A stretch of 64,000 bases of DNA from Nematostella vectensis (lineage: Eukaryota > Cnidaria > Anthozoa > Actiniaria > Edwardsiidae): contig NC_064037.1 in the NCBI RefSeq assembly GCF_932526225.1, forward strand, positions 10,894,203-10,958,202. Reading direction: 5' to 3'. The number at the start of each line of letters is the position of its first letter. Position 1 is the stretch's first letter. The translations under genes and the position numbers were made by a program. The notes beneath the pieces were generated by a model. It searched no databases. It saw nothing but the letters and a program-made list of their open reading frames with translations, and was not told where the DNA came from. Of this stretch, positions 37,987 through 49,616 are shown in pieces.

Positions 37987-40900
37987 TTATAGCTCAGTAT
38001 CCTTGATATAGTCATCGCCCAGGTCTTCCTCCTCGGCCTCTCGCTTGCGTCTCTTGTGATGTCCCCAGCAGATGACGGAGAAGTCCTCTTTGGCCGCCTC
38101 GGCTTCCTCCACCGTCTGAGATAACTTGGCGAACAGCGTCTCTGGTAACCATAGCGACATGATCGCCCCAACAAGCGTCAGAACACCAAACATGGTAGCA
38201 GGAACGTACATGCCGTAATTTGGCAATTGCCCCTGAAAATAAAAGAATATTTTTGTTGGCTGTATTATCTGTCGTCAACAGTCATGAGCAAGAACGAGGG
38301 CTTTACCCCCTGAAAATCGGTTTTGAAAGACCTCTTCATGCAAAACAATGGGACCAAAAGTATCATTTTCTAAACGCTTAAACTCGCCAGATTACACCAT
38401 TTGGAGTGGTTTGTATGGTACAAAGTACAGGTTTGTATAAACAGTACTTATACATATCTAGACTGCACTTACCAGCATTGCTATGTATGGGGTCAGTATG
38501 ACGCCAAGCCTTGAAATCATGGTACCGCAAGCAAGGGCGTTAGACCTAAAAAGATAAAAGATAGTTCAAAATGCGCCAAGGAAAAGGCCAGCCGACACCG
38601 AAAATAAATTTTAAAAAACTTCGATAAAGGCCCTCCGCATACAACTTTGTCAATGTTGTGTAATGTGCGTTATATGATGACTTACATAAACTTGCCATCT
38701 CTTAAAAAACATGGCGGTGATTATAAATACATCTATTAGCTTATTCATTTGATACCCATGATGCATTTGATACCCATGATGCATTTGTTACCCATGATAC
38801 ATTTTTTACCCATGATGCATTTGATACCCATGATGCATTTGTTACCAATGATGCATTTGATAAGTGCAGTCCTACTTTATAAGAAGCCTGCGGACTTATT
38901 GTTTCAACTTCATGGACCGTTTTTGACAGAAAAGGCTAGATATGGGCATGTGATTGATTGAATGACGTGATTTACCTGACGACAGTTGGGAAAAGCTCAG
39001 TGCCATAAAGTAACGCGTTCATGAACGTCACACTCATGAACGACTTCCCGAGAATGGCGAACACTGTTATGATTACGGAGTGCTCTGTAGAGAGGACCAA
39101 AGTATGAGTATATAGTGTCCTGATAGTGTTAAACTGCGCCAAGCGCATAACCTCTTCACCCGGTGTTTTTCGCTATGTTTACCCGGTGTTTTTCGCTATG
39201 TTTACCCGGTGTTTTTCGCGATGTTTACCCGGTGTTTTTCGCTATGTTTACCCGGTATATTTCACTTTGTTTACCTTTGTTTCACTTTGTTTTCGCTATG
39301 TTTACCCGGTGTTTTTCGCTATGATTACCCGGTGTTTTCGCTATGTTTACCCGGTGTTTTTCGTTTGTAACCCGGTGTTTTTCGCTATGTTTACCCGGTG
39401 TTTTTCGCTATGTTTACCCGGTGTTTTTCGCTATGATTACACAGGTGTTTTTCGCTATGTTTACCCGGTGTTTTTGCTGTTTACCCGGTGTTTTTCTCTA
39501 TGATTACCCGGTGTTTTTCGCTATCTTTACCCGGCGTGTTTCGCTATGATTACCCGGTGTTTTTCGCTATGTTTACCCGGTGTTTTTCGCTATCTTTACC
39601 AGGTGTTTTTCGCTATGTTTACCCGGTGTTATTCGCTATGATTACCAGGTGTTTTTCGCTATGTTTACCAGGTGCTTTTTGCTATGTTTACCCGGTGTTT
39701 TTCGCTATGATTACCCAGTGTTTCTCGTTATGTTTACCCGGTGTTTTTCGCTATCTTTACCCGGTGTTTTTCGCTATGTTTACCCGGTGTTATTCGCTAT
39801 GATTACCCGGTGTTTTTCGCTATGTTTACCAGGTGCTTTTTGCTATGTTTACCCGGTGTTTTTCGCTATGATTACCCAGTGTTTCTCATTATGTTTACCC
39901 GGTGTTTTTCGCTATTTTTACCCGGTGTTTTTCGCTATGTTTACCCGGTGTTTTTCGCTATGTTTTCCCGGTGTTTATCGCTATGATTACCCGGTGTTTT
40001 TCGCTATATTTACCCGGTGTTTTTCACTATATCTACCCGGTGTTTTTCGCTATATTTACCCCTCTCATCTACCTCATAGCGAAAACCACCGGGTAATACT
40101 TGCGAGGCTACCAAGCGCAATGTTAACTATTTTAGAGTGTAGTGTTTATTATTTTAGAGTAAACGATAAGAGTGATGAAATATTGGAAGAATATTGCGAG
40201 TCCTACTTGTTCATGATGAAGACCATTTCCAAAGATTTCGGGAAGGTGATGATATTCATGACGTAGCTATTGTACAGGTTTCCTGGCATACTCGTCACGT
40301 ACAGGAAGAGGCCGAAGTGAACAATCGCACATACTAACCTGTGTTAATACACAAACGGGGGTTATTCAGCGTGTGCCAGCAACCGCCTGCTAGCAAGCTA
40401 TGGTCCATTATATTATCAGTAAAGCCCAGTCTATACCCATGCGTATTTAACCGGATTTCTGAGCAGGTTTCCTGTTGTGAGAGTTGTGACGTCACATACC
40501 CATGATGCTAAACAGTTTATCTCCCAGCACAGGACCCCCGGTGAGAACGCCTGGGGTATTAAGGGCGCGTTTTTAACTCGTGATTCCGGAATAAGAATAA
40601 TTATAATAGAAAAAGCGCGCGTTCGTTTATTCCGCGTTCCCATTCCGGAATGGAATAAAGGCCATTCCACCCATCCTGCTACCTGTAGCAGAATTACTCG
40701 AATGCCATTCTGAACATTCTCCCAACCATTCCCATTCCAGAATGCTAGGAAAAAAACCCTTAGGCTGAGTAAATCCCTCACCAAGTGCAGAAAAGGATGA
40801 ACGACCTCTTCCTGAGTTTCCGTGTTCGCACCAAGTCCAACATCGTGTATCTTTTGTCGTCCACTTTGTGCCGTTCCAGTTGGTCTTGTCTAACGTTTTC

Positions 40901-43339
40901 AATCAGCTCTCTAAGCGCTTGCTCGTCAATAGGTTTAGAGTCTTTGCTTCCAAATTTGAGCAAGACGGAGTATGCTTCGTCTAGCCGGTTGTGAGCGATG
41001 AGCCAGCGGGGAGTGGCGGGGAAAATTCTACAATAACACGGGTAATTACTTGATAATTAATGGTTAAAGTTGACAACAAATGGAAGGAACATGGGGAACT
41101 AGGAGCGTTATGATAGGCCTACTGAATTCGCCAAGGCTCAATACACAGGCGCTAACACGCACAAATACACACTGACTCGCACTTTCAGAGTCACATCGGT
41201 ACTTCTGCTCTATTCTATCGTGAACTTTGTTGTCCTAAATTGCGTCTCGCCTATTGCCTCCTAACACCGCCGGATGCGAGGAAGGAAGAGAGGGCGAGAA
41301 ATGATGAGAAATGGGACGAAGGGGAAAAATGCGAAGAAATTTAAGCAAAGTAAGACATAACTTACCTCCACAATAGAACGAAGATCAACCCAGGGACTCT
41401 GACAGCAATGATCAGCATCCGCCAATCTCTGATTAAATACGCAAAGAGAGCCGTGCCCGAGTACCCGATACTCCAGAGAAAGCCGGCGAGCTGTCCTCCG
41501 AGAGTGCGATGCTTCTGCCCCAAGATCTCGATGGCGTAGACAAAATATGTTACATTTACACCCATCTGGAAGAAGCCGACGATGAAGCGAAGCAACGAGA
41601 TGGCGTCAGAGAATGAGGAGCCCAGTGAAGCGAGAGCCTTAAGATAAAAACGAAGCGTAAATTAAAGAGGCCCTAAAATCAGCCAAAATTATTGGAGGGG
41701 AAAAAGGTGGGGGGTAGCTTAGCAAAAGTATTGGGGACTCCTTTGTTCATTGACGACACATTATCGCTGTCGCTCTACCAATCTGTTATAAAAAAATATT
41801 TGTACTGTATTCAAGTAACGTAGCTCATACTGTTCCTGTTTTATTCGCGCCGTGTGTGCCGTAGCAGGCCTCGAAATGTTGGGGGACACAGACCAGAAAC
41901 ATTAAGAAAACATTGGGGGGCACAGTCACGCCTCTACTAGTCATTTCTATATTTCTCTTTTTGAGAATATTGGAGGGTAGGGGGGGGGAACAGGTTCTCC
42001 AAGTGCCGCAACCCCTGCTACGGCCCTGACCGCCCTCATATGAAGGCAACCTCTTTAATTTAGTGCAGCGCAAAGGCGGCCCTCACTCATTACGGTTATA
42101 TGAAAATGACAACAGACTACTTATACCATTCCTTTAGTTCCAATAAACATAGTGGAATTCCTTCTAAAGTTGTCTGCCAACCATCCACCGGTGAGGGCGC
42201 CAAAGTACATCCCTGCGAAGTAAAAAGACTGGATTGTGGCTGCAAGGTAGGCGCGGTCACACAGCAGCTTCCACTGAAAGTAAAGTGAGATTTCACACAG
42301 CAGCGTCCACTGAAAGTAAAGTGAGATTTCACACAGCAGCTTCCACTGAAAGTAAAGTGAGATTTCATACAGCAGCTTCCACTGAAAGTAAAGTGAGATT
42401 TCAAACATCAGCTTCCACTGAAAGTAAAGTGAGATTTCACACAGCAGCTCCCACTGAAAGTTAAGTGAGATTTAATACAGCAGCTTCCATTGAAAGTAAA
42501 GTGAGATTTCACACATCAGCTTCCACTGAAAGTAAAGTGAGATTTCACACAGCAGCTCCCACTGAAAGAGTGAGATTTCACACAGCAGCTCCCACTGAAA
42601 GTAAAGTGAGATTTCACACAGCAGCTTCCACTGAAAGTAAAGTGAGATTTCACACAGCAGCTTCCACTGAAAGTAAAGTGAGATTTCACACATCAGCTTC
42701 CACTGAAAGTAAAGTGAGATTTCACACAGCAGCTTCCACTAAAAGTAAAGTGAGATTTCACTCAGCAGCTTCCACTGAAAGTAAAGTGAGATTCCTCATA
42801 AGCATACGACCTTCGCCCTGAATACGTGCTCTCCACGTGATCACCTTACCTTAGTAAGGATTAACTGGCCTTCCTCATAAACATACGTCGTGCAGTTAGT
42901 GCAATGCACATTCTTATCTGGACACGTGTTGTCCACGTGATCACCTTACCTCAGTAATAGTGGAGGTGAACTGGCCTTGCTTATAAACGTACAGTTAGCG
43001 CAACACACCTTCTTCTCTGGACACGTGTTGTCCAACGTGCTTTTCACGTGATCACCTTACCTCAGTAACCGTGGAGGTGAACTGGCCTTTTTCATAGGCA
43101 TACGTCGTGCAGCTAGCGCAACACATATTTTTATCTGGACACGTGCTGTTCACGTCTACGCAGTAGAATTTTGGCGTTCCCATGGCAAACACCAGTACCC
43201 CATACTGTGTTGCCATCCCAAGGATCAAAAGGAAAATTGACAGTTAAAGCAACACTTGCACGTGACCAAATGACCGGATGTGCTCGAAGACGTCATCGTA
43301 GTGATATCGGCGTCTTGTCTCACATTCATTTTCTGCCAT
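37987..43339 (-). CDS. SLC22-family organic ion transporter (MFS), with in-frame stop and a missing exon; possible pseudogene
   Basis: Exons seen (minus): 43339-43061, 42273-42127, 41637-41366, 41027-40782, 40338-40207, one not found, 39084-38976, 38545-38473, 38232-37987. Phases agree except across the gap. SLC22 hallmarks: N-terminal YDDVFEHIRSFG; TM1 FLLILGMATQYGVLVFAMG; a short Cys-rich outer loop with NST; WKLLCDRAYLAATIQSFYFA (TM2); LRFIVGFFQMGVNVTYFVYA; FPATPRWLIAH; TELFPTVVR; and a final LPETLF followed by an acidic, basic tail. It would be a 12-TM plasma-membrane carrier, substrate unknown. Odd points: codon 32 is TAA (43246-43244) in frame in exon 1, with TM1 continuing in the same frame after it. 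No exon carrying the expected GRR motif appears between 40207 and 39084, where a 23-bp minisatellite sits. Met43 could be an alternative start. It is a real SLC22-derived locus, but whether it works is open. Confidence 0.8.
38735..38865. repeat. short 18-bp minisatellite in SLC22 intron
   Basis: Units like TTTGATACCCATGATGCA repeat about seven times between the exons at 39084-38976 and 38545-38473. Confidence 0.85.
39160..40065. repeat. 23-bp minisatellite, about 38 copies, in SLC22 intron
   Basis: The unit is CCGGTGTTTTTCGCTATGTTTAC with frequent GATTAC and AGGTG variants. The period is coprime with three, so it opens several Phe/Tyr/Arg/Cys-rich frames that are not genes. It lies where one SLC22 exon would be expected. 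Confidence 0.95.
42258..42792. repeat. 36-bp minisatellite made of SLC22 exon-2 splice acceptors
   Basis: About 15 units. In the minus sense each reads CACTTTACTTTCAG followed by TGGAAGCTGCTGTGTGA, that is, the polypyrimidine tract and acceptor plus the first 17 nt of exon 2. The proximal unit at 42273 is the real junction. Units at 42309, 42345, 42381, 42417 and 42453 retain AG and an open frame. The next unit has lost its AG (CAA) and contains TAA. Confidence 0.95.
42845..43150. repeat. three tandem copies of the SLC22 exon-1 3' end and donor
   Basis: The functional exon end at 43061 (ACTGAG|GTAAGG) is followed by two diverged copies of the last 70-90 nt of the exon. They have donor-like junctions at 42950 (CTGA|GGTAAGG context) and 42850, each followed by the same TGATCACGTG sequence. 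Confidence 0.85.
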
Positions 43340-43951
43340 CTGCGAAAACGACAATCTCGTACCCAGTGCCTGCGGTTGTTTTGACAGCGGACGACCGAAG
43401 GTTCTGGAGACCAGTCCACTGGCTGTTCTTCAATGCCCTTTTTAAGACCCCAATTTTGCGCCCTTTCCTGGTTGCTTAAAAGCCTGCTTCCATTCCCATA
43501 TAATGACAAAAGATCGCACTCATTGTTTCTTAATCAAATTTATGAATTATAGTACGGGACCGCAAAGTCGAAGCGCGTGAAAGTTGGCCACCCTCTCTAT
43601 GAAATTTACAAAAATTGTACAAAAAATACATGGCTGCATAAAATTAATTTTCTAGGGCTGTAGAGATCAGATTGCAATTGCGATAAAACATGTAAAACTA
43701 TAAAGACAAAAATAAAAAGAAAACTAATAAGAAAAACAAAGTTTCAAATAAACCAATAAGCGACGCGTATAAATAAATATCGCCCATGTTTTCTTTAAAT
43801 GTATGCTCGGTTTGTACACCTTTCTGATCACGTGATGGGTTTGATCGACATCAGAGTGCCTTTTGTTTATGTGTCCTTTGAAGTTTGCTGGGTTTCCTAA
43901 CCAGTCTCCCCTTTTAGTCGTTTATACTTAGATAACTCAAAACCCCCCGCT

Positions 43952-44915
43952 AACTCAAACTGTTTTCTTTCTGTTTGTCAGTGTAAAATGTAAAAGCATT
44001 TCAATATTGTATCTACCACGAATCTACTAAATATCATGCAGTTTGGACGATTTACTGCATTTTCATTGCAAATGTTTGAACCTTAAAGCATTGCTTTCTA
44101 TCTTATGGTATGATTCACCTTAGAGTAGATGTAATCTCAGTGAATGCCACGGCCCGGTGAAAGAGGTAGTGAACCAATATTTTTCTCTACTAGTGGGTAA
44201 CTGATAGGCTGTTGATATCAACTTACAAACTGCTGCTAGTAATCATTTTAACCTTGACTCGAGCGCTGATGGGGAATTGATTACAAAAGAAGGGTGTCTC
44301 AGCTGACGCTTTGTGTGTCGTTTTTAGGTATAAGAAACTCGTTGATCTTCATTTCTGCTATAACGACCCGTTGCTAGTTATTTTAAATTTAAGACCTTTC
44401 CCTTTTGCGTACCACTGTACCACTGCATTTTCATTGCAAACTCAAACTGTTTTCTTTCTGTTCGTCAGTGTAAAATGTAAAAGCATTTCAATATTGTATC
44501 TACCACGAATCTACTAAATATCATGCAGTTTGGACGATTTACTGCATTTTCATTGCAAATGTTTGAACCTTAAAGCATTGCTTTCTATCTTATGGTATGA
44601 TTCACCTTAGAGTAGATGTAATCTCAGTGCATGCCACGGCCCGGTGAAAGAGGTAGTGAACCAATATTTTTTCTCTACTAGTGGGTAACTGATAGGCTGT
44701 TGATATTAACTTACAAACTGCTGCTAGTAATCATTTTAACCTTGACTCGAGCGCTGATGGGGAATTGATTACAAAAGAAGGGTGTCTCAGCTGACGCTTT
44801 GTGTGTCGTTTTTAGGTATAAGAAACTCGTTGATCTTCATTTCTGCTATAACGACCCGTTGCTAGTTATTTTAAATTTAAGACCTTTCCCTTTTGCGTAC
44901 CACTGTACCACTGGC
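43952..44915. repeat. 487-bp tandem duplication, nearly identical
   Basis: Two copies start at 43952 and 44439 with AACTCAAACTGTTTTCTTTC and differ at only a few positions. It is upstream of the SLC22 start and therefore could be in its promoter region. Confidence 0.95.
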
Positions 44916-47900
44916 CAAACCATTTCCGTTATAAACGATGAATGACCTCATAAAATATCATAACCTCATAACATAAAATATCAAGTATCTTTTCACCACA
45001 TAACAGGCAACAGCTTGAGTGCGTGCACACGCTTGCAATTCGCCAAAAAGGCGAGGTTACTAAGGTAAGCGAGCAAATGTGCGCAAAAATATCGACTTCT
45101 ACAAATCTCAAGCAAGACGATGTTAATCGAAACATGAATACCAAATAACTTCTGAGTCAAACAACTTTTGTATACTGTTGTTTCATTAGTTTTGATATTG
45201 AGAACGGCACCTAAAAGAATAGATAATGAAACTTGTATATATATTGTATATATATTGAAATTTGTATAAGACCACCGGAGTTTTAGTTTATGAAATTGCA
45301 TTTTATTAATTTCCTTTCGGTTTGGGAATCTAGCCGCTTTTGATTACACTTTTGTGTAGCAATGTCACTGTGTAAGGAGAAGGGAAATCGTAGCCTGAAT
45401 AGGATTTGAAATTATAAACTTATCGTTTACTTAATCAAAGAATCTAAAAGGAATTGGATCTCGAGGGCGGACACAAATTCTTTTCAGAGGGGGAGTAGAA
45501 ACAAGTTGAAAAAAATTATTTTCCCCTCCTCAAGTACCCCCACTGTTTTTTTTTTAAATTCTCGAATGACTATGGTGATGAAACTGAAGATAACAATTAA
45601 ACTTATTTCTTTTAGTGGTCACGGTAACGAATCCTGCATTCTAATTGGCTAATAGAGCGGTCCGGAGATTCCTACTGCCCTACATCCGAGAATTGATATT
45701 TTGCGTGCACTGCTCGCTTAAGGTATGTTTTCGCTGGCGCTAGAAAAAAAATTAATAAGTTATTTACCGGGTTGGTCGGTCCGTATCGTGAGGCCGAAGG
45801 CCATTTCAAAGCCGACGTCACGGTATTTCACGATACGGACCTCCCACCCTGCAAATAACCCCTATGTAAACCCATGGGATATTTTTCGCCTGATTTTGGC
45901 AAACCCATGCAAGTTTAGCGCTAGAAGCATGATATACTTAGTGCGGAAATTTGCTCCACTTGGGGGCGCAAACAATATCAGCATGCGGTCCGACATGACA
46001 ATTTACTCCTATTTTCGATCAAACCAAGACCGTCTAGGATCATTAAAAAGGCGACAATCAGCTCCATGTTTAAGAGCCGGGTGCGTAGCTAAGCGCAGAG
46101 GCAGCATACTACCCCCCCCCCCCCCCACCTTAGCAGCCAAAAAACAGTCTTTTCTTTTTAGAGAATCGTCAAATCTCAAAAGCTTTTTGCATGATATCTA
46201 TACTGCGAAACCCTCCTCCGCTAATCCTAACTACTCGTCTGATCCCCCTTGGAATGACACACAATAAACCGTAAAAAGGATTCCCAATCCGAAGTACATT
46301 TACTTTATTTCTTATCGTAGAATGGCCAGATAATCATTTCCATGACGACAATTTTGAGTAGCTGTCAATTGGTGACAGTTTATCATCCCACACGGACTCG
46401 CCTCCACTGAGTGAACCACTGGCGTGATCAAGCTTAGCGGAAAATCCGAATGTAATCTCAAGTGCGTCAAGCCAGCGACCCATTTGGTTGGTCCCTCGTT
46501 CCATTGTGGGACAACAGGTTGTTATGGCGAAAAGAGCGATCTTCTAGGGCAAATGCAATTTTGGCTGCTTGTTTTGAGGTGAGGGTAGCGAACCGTTAGA
46601 GCCGGCGACTTTGTCAAATATTGGTGATTTGTTTTCTAAAATTACATTCTACAAGCTAGCCAACCCTTAGAAGGCTAACCTATTTTATATCGCACTGTAC
46701 CAGTTTGAAATGTCAAATTAGAAACAACCTAGACAGACCAAATCGGGTCAAATCTGAACCTAGAATCGCCTGTATTTTTTAACAGTATATATAGAACCGC
46801 CCGTATTTTATAACAGTTTATTGTAGGCCTAGGTAAAAACCTTTTTTGACGCAACACATGGAATATAATGTATTTGACTAGGGTAGAGATGTGTATTAAA
46901 AGTGGCGATATTTCTATTCTAGATCCAGATATTTAGTCGATTTAGATGATCGAGGATAGGACATCGGTTTACCATACTTTCATTTCTTATTACTACGGAT
47001 TACTTACGGATTCGAAATATGGCTGCTGCTGTGAGCGTTTCAGTTGAGTTTATAACTAAAAGACAAACCATAATGGTGATAATTGAAAAGACAAATAGTG
47101 GGATTTGCTGCAAAAAGGAAGGACAATCTTCCAAAAAATTGAACAGATAAAAAAATTGTAATAATGCAGACTAAAAGCCAGATGAGTATGTGTTTAAGTC
47201 TTCCTTTGGCTTTATTTTCTTTATGTCTTTTTCGAAAGCACACAACAAGATATGAAAGCAAAATTCTTCTTAGTTGTAAAGATCCAGATGTTAAGTTAAC
47301 AGGTGAAACTTGCCTTTCTCATCGAATGTTTTATTCTTACAATATGTACATACCATATTTTTAATCTAAAAAAAACGCTTCTCATTTCTCATTATAGGTT
47401 GTCTCCTATTGTTTAGTACTAGAAAACGAAACCGTAAAAAAAGAAAATTAATCATTGAATATACTTAGTTTAAAGCATGCATTGACATTCGGAGACTTTA
47501 GACTGATAACTGAACTGCGTGTTTAGAAAGGATACAGATAGACGGCACCCATATCCGATCCGATTATAAAACTCGAGCGTATTTGACTAGCCCCTTAGTG
47601 GAACGGATAGAAGGTGAGAAATCCTAATTGATAACATGGCCATGTGAATAATACGGTCCCTCAGCAACTAGCTATCACTTCGTTTGCAGTTCCGTATCGT
47701 CCGTATTTAGATTTCACATTGAAATAATCCAGGTATTGCACGTCGATGACAAATGCCAGAGCCCTGGTTTACAATCCGCGGACCGAGTGAAGCTCTGAAA
47801 ATTAAAGAGCTCTGACCAGCCAATCCTTTTACTTTGACAAATTATCAGCAGAAATCTAAAAGTAACAACCTCACATTAAAATCGAATGATTTATTCCCCA

Positions 47901-48295
47901 AATCAGCCGATGGAAATGGATGCTTTCTCGTACTTGGTACTTTGCCAGGAGGACAAAATAGCGGCTGACAGAGTCTCTTTAAAGCTAATGAAAAAAAAAG
48001 ATTAATTTAATTTTAAGTGCTCTGGGAGCCGCCGGTAGGCGAGACGGGTTTTCGCCAGAGATCCATATCTCAAAGAAATCCCAAATTTTGGAATTTTATT
48101 GCCTGTCAAACGGCGAATGTAAATATCAATAAAGTGGCAGTCAAAATATCCAAATAGTCGTGCTCGTCAACGAGAGTAATGAATAAGTCTGGCTACCGAA
48201 CAAAAAGGATCGATTTATGGATATTTTTAGGACAAAAAATCACCTATAACGTTCCAGAAGAAGAAGAAAAACTATTCTGTCACATTTGCATCTTA
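44916..48295. other. intergenic region with remnants of repeats
   Basis: No gene is supported. It contains one palindromic element (45760-45865, annotated separately) and a poly-C tract at about 46112-46127. Short frames, including one of 180 codons at 45725-46267, begin in or run through the palindromic element and lack domains. Confidence 0.45.
45760..45865. mobile_element. palindrome of the same family as 15838-15965
   Basis: It contains GGTCCGTATCGTGAGGCC and the inverted CACGGTATTTCACGATACGGACC, bounded by AAGTTATTTACCGGG and CAAATAACCCC. The shared arms with the copy at 15.84 kb show a family. Confidence 0.6.
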
Positions 48296-48473
48296 AGGTT
48301 GGTTCTCACTTGGACGTAAGCGCAACACACGCAAATTTTCGTTTTTCACTGGAACGTAAGCGCAAGAGAAAGCAACTGCTTGATTTTTTTGCGCTCGTGT
48401 TCGACCAATTCTCACTTGTGTTGCGCTTCCGTTTGCGCTTCCGCTTGCGTCCTAGTGAGAACCAACCTTTAGT
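48296..48473. mobile_element. palindromic PIF/Harbinger-like MITE, copy 2
   Basis: TIRs AGGTTGGTTCTCACTTGGAC and the inverse GTGAGAACCAACCT are flanked by TTA on both sides. The interior GCGCAA/TTGCGC repeats match the copy at 37248-37444. There is no coding capacity. Confidence 0.75.
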
Positions 48474-48483
48474 TATGACTAAG

Positions 48484-49568
48484 GGGCGGACCATTTGACT
48501 TTTGAGGGGGGGGGGGGGGGTGTGATTTTATGTCTGCAAGAAATTTTTTTTCGCCCATCGGATGTGCAGGATTTTTTTTCCCATGTACTGCTATGCAGGA
48601 TATTTTTTTTCTTGGAGCCCAGGTCTTTTTGCAGCATTTTTTTCCAATTGGCATTGTTTTTTCTTTTCTGGTGCTATATCTCTAATACAGAACTCCATAC
48701 GTTGTGTTTCATTCTTTTTGACCTTCGAAATAGATTGAAATTATAATTCAATGAACTCACTTGGTATAGGGATTTACATGGTAAGACCTTCGTGTCATAG
48801 CCAAACAAGTCTTCGCTATCAAGCTCTTACCTTGCACATTGAGTCAAATAAAATAGAAAAAAAAGAGAGAAGCTTCTTTGAAATCTCCCACATTTGTTAG
48901 AATGTTTTTTAAGGTTCTGTTGAAAAAATTCCACAAAACAAGGGCATCTTTAGGGGGTAAGCATTTATATAGATCCCATCTGAATTTTAATCGATTTTTG
49001 GTATCTATGCCTATGTGAACACAAAGTGGAAACAACCATTTTATTTGTTTCCTCCTTCACATTATATTTTATTTTGGAGAAGTCTTGTTTTATCTTTGAG
49101 AAGTATAGCAATCATCATTGAAAAATCTTCAGCATGAGCACTTTTGTTTTATTTCAGAATGTAATTTCTAAAATAAAACCATTGGGAACTAGTTTTATCT
49201 GATAGGAAAAGACCACACAACTTATAAGTTTCAACATAGGGTGTCATAGTGGAAAGGACGAGTCTCAACCAATAGAAACTTTCAAGAATATGCCGGTGAG
49301 GAGAAATACAAAATACAAATATCAAAAATATAGAGGAAAACGTTTTATAGAGTAAAAACATCAAAGTTATCACAGAATTTTTATTTTTAAATATTTCATA
49401 GAGTTCATCTTTTCACACAACTTCGCAACATTTTTTCCCTTAAACTTGTGCATGAATTTTTTTGTCTGCTCATTTGCTTTGCATGCAATTTTTTTCTTTG
49501 AAATGTAGCTTGCAGGATATTTTTTTCAAAATCACTCACACCCCTCAAAAGTCAAATGGTCCGCCCCT
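48484..49568. mobile_element. 1.1-kb TIR element flanked by TAA
   Basis: GGGGCGGACCATTTGACTTT at the left (48484) and its exact inverse at the right (to 49568) extend about 27 bp before diverging, with TAA on both flanks, as in PIF/Harbinger. The interior is T-rich, with repeated ATTTTTTT and GCAGGAT motifs and no transposase. The right end lies 48 bp before the start codon of the gene at 49,617. Confidence 0.75.
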
Positions 49569-49616
49569 AATCCTACTTCGACTAACCCTTATATTTCAGA
49601 GTATGTTTGAAAGCCA

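Noticed and set aside
39126-40266. Phe/Tyr/Arg/Cys-rich frames up to 228 codons
   Set aside because: They follow the 23-bp minisatellite in an SLC22 intron, on the opposite strand to the gene.
45725-46267. 180-codon plus-strand frame
   Set aside because: It starts in a palindromic mobile element and crosses a poly-C tract; no recognisable domain.
47040-47261. Hydrophobic minus-strand frame that could suggest a membrane protein
   Set aside because: AT-rich chance opening with no start context, splice sites or family motif.
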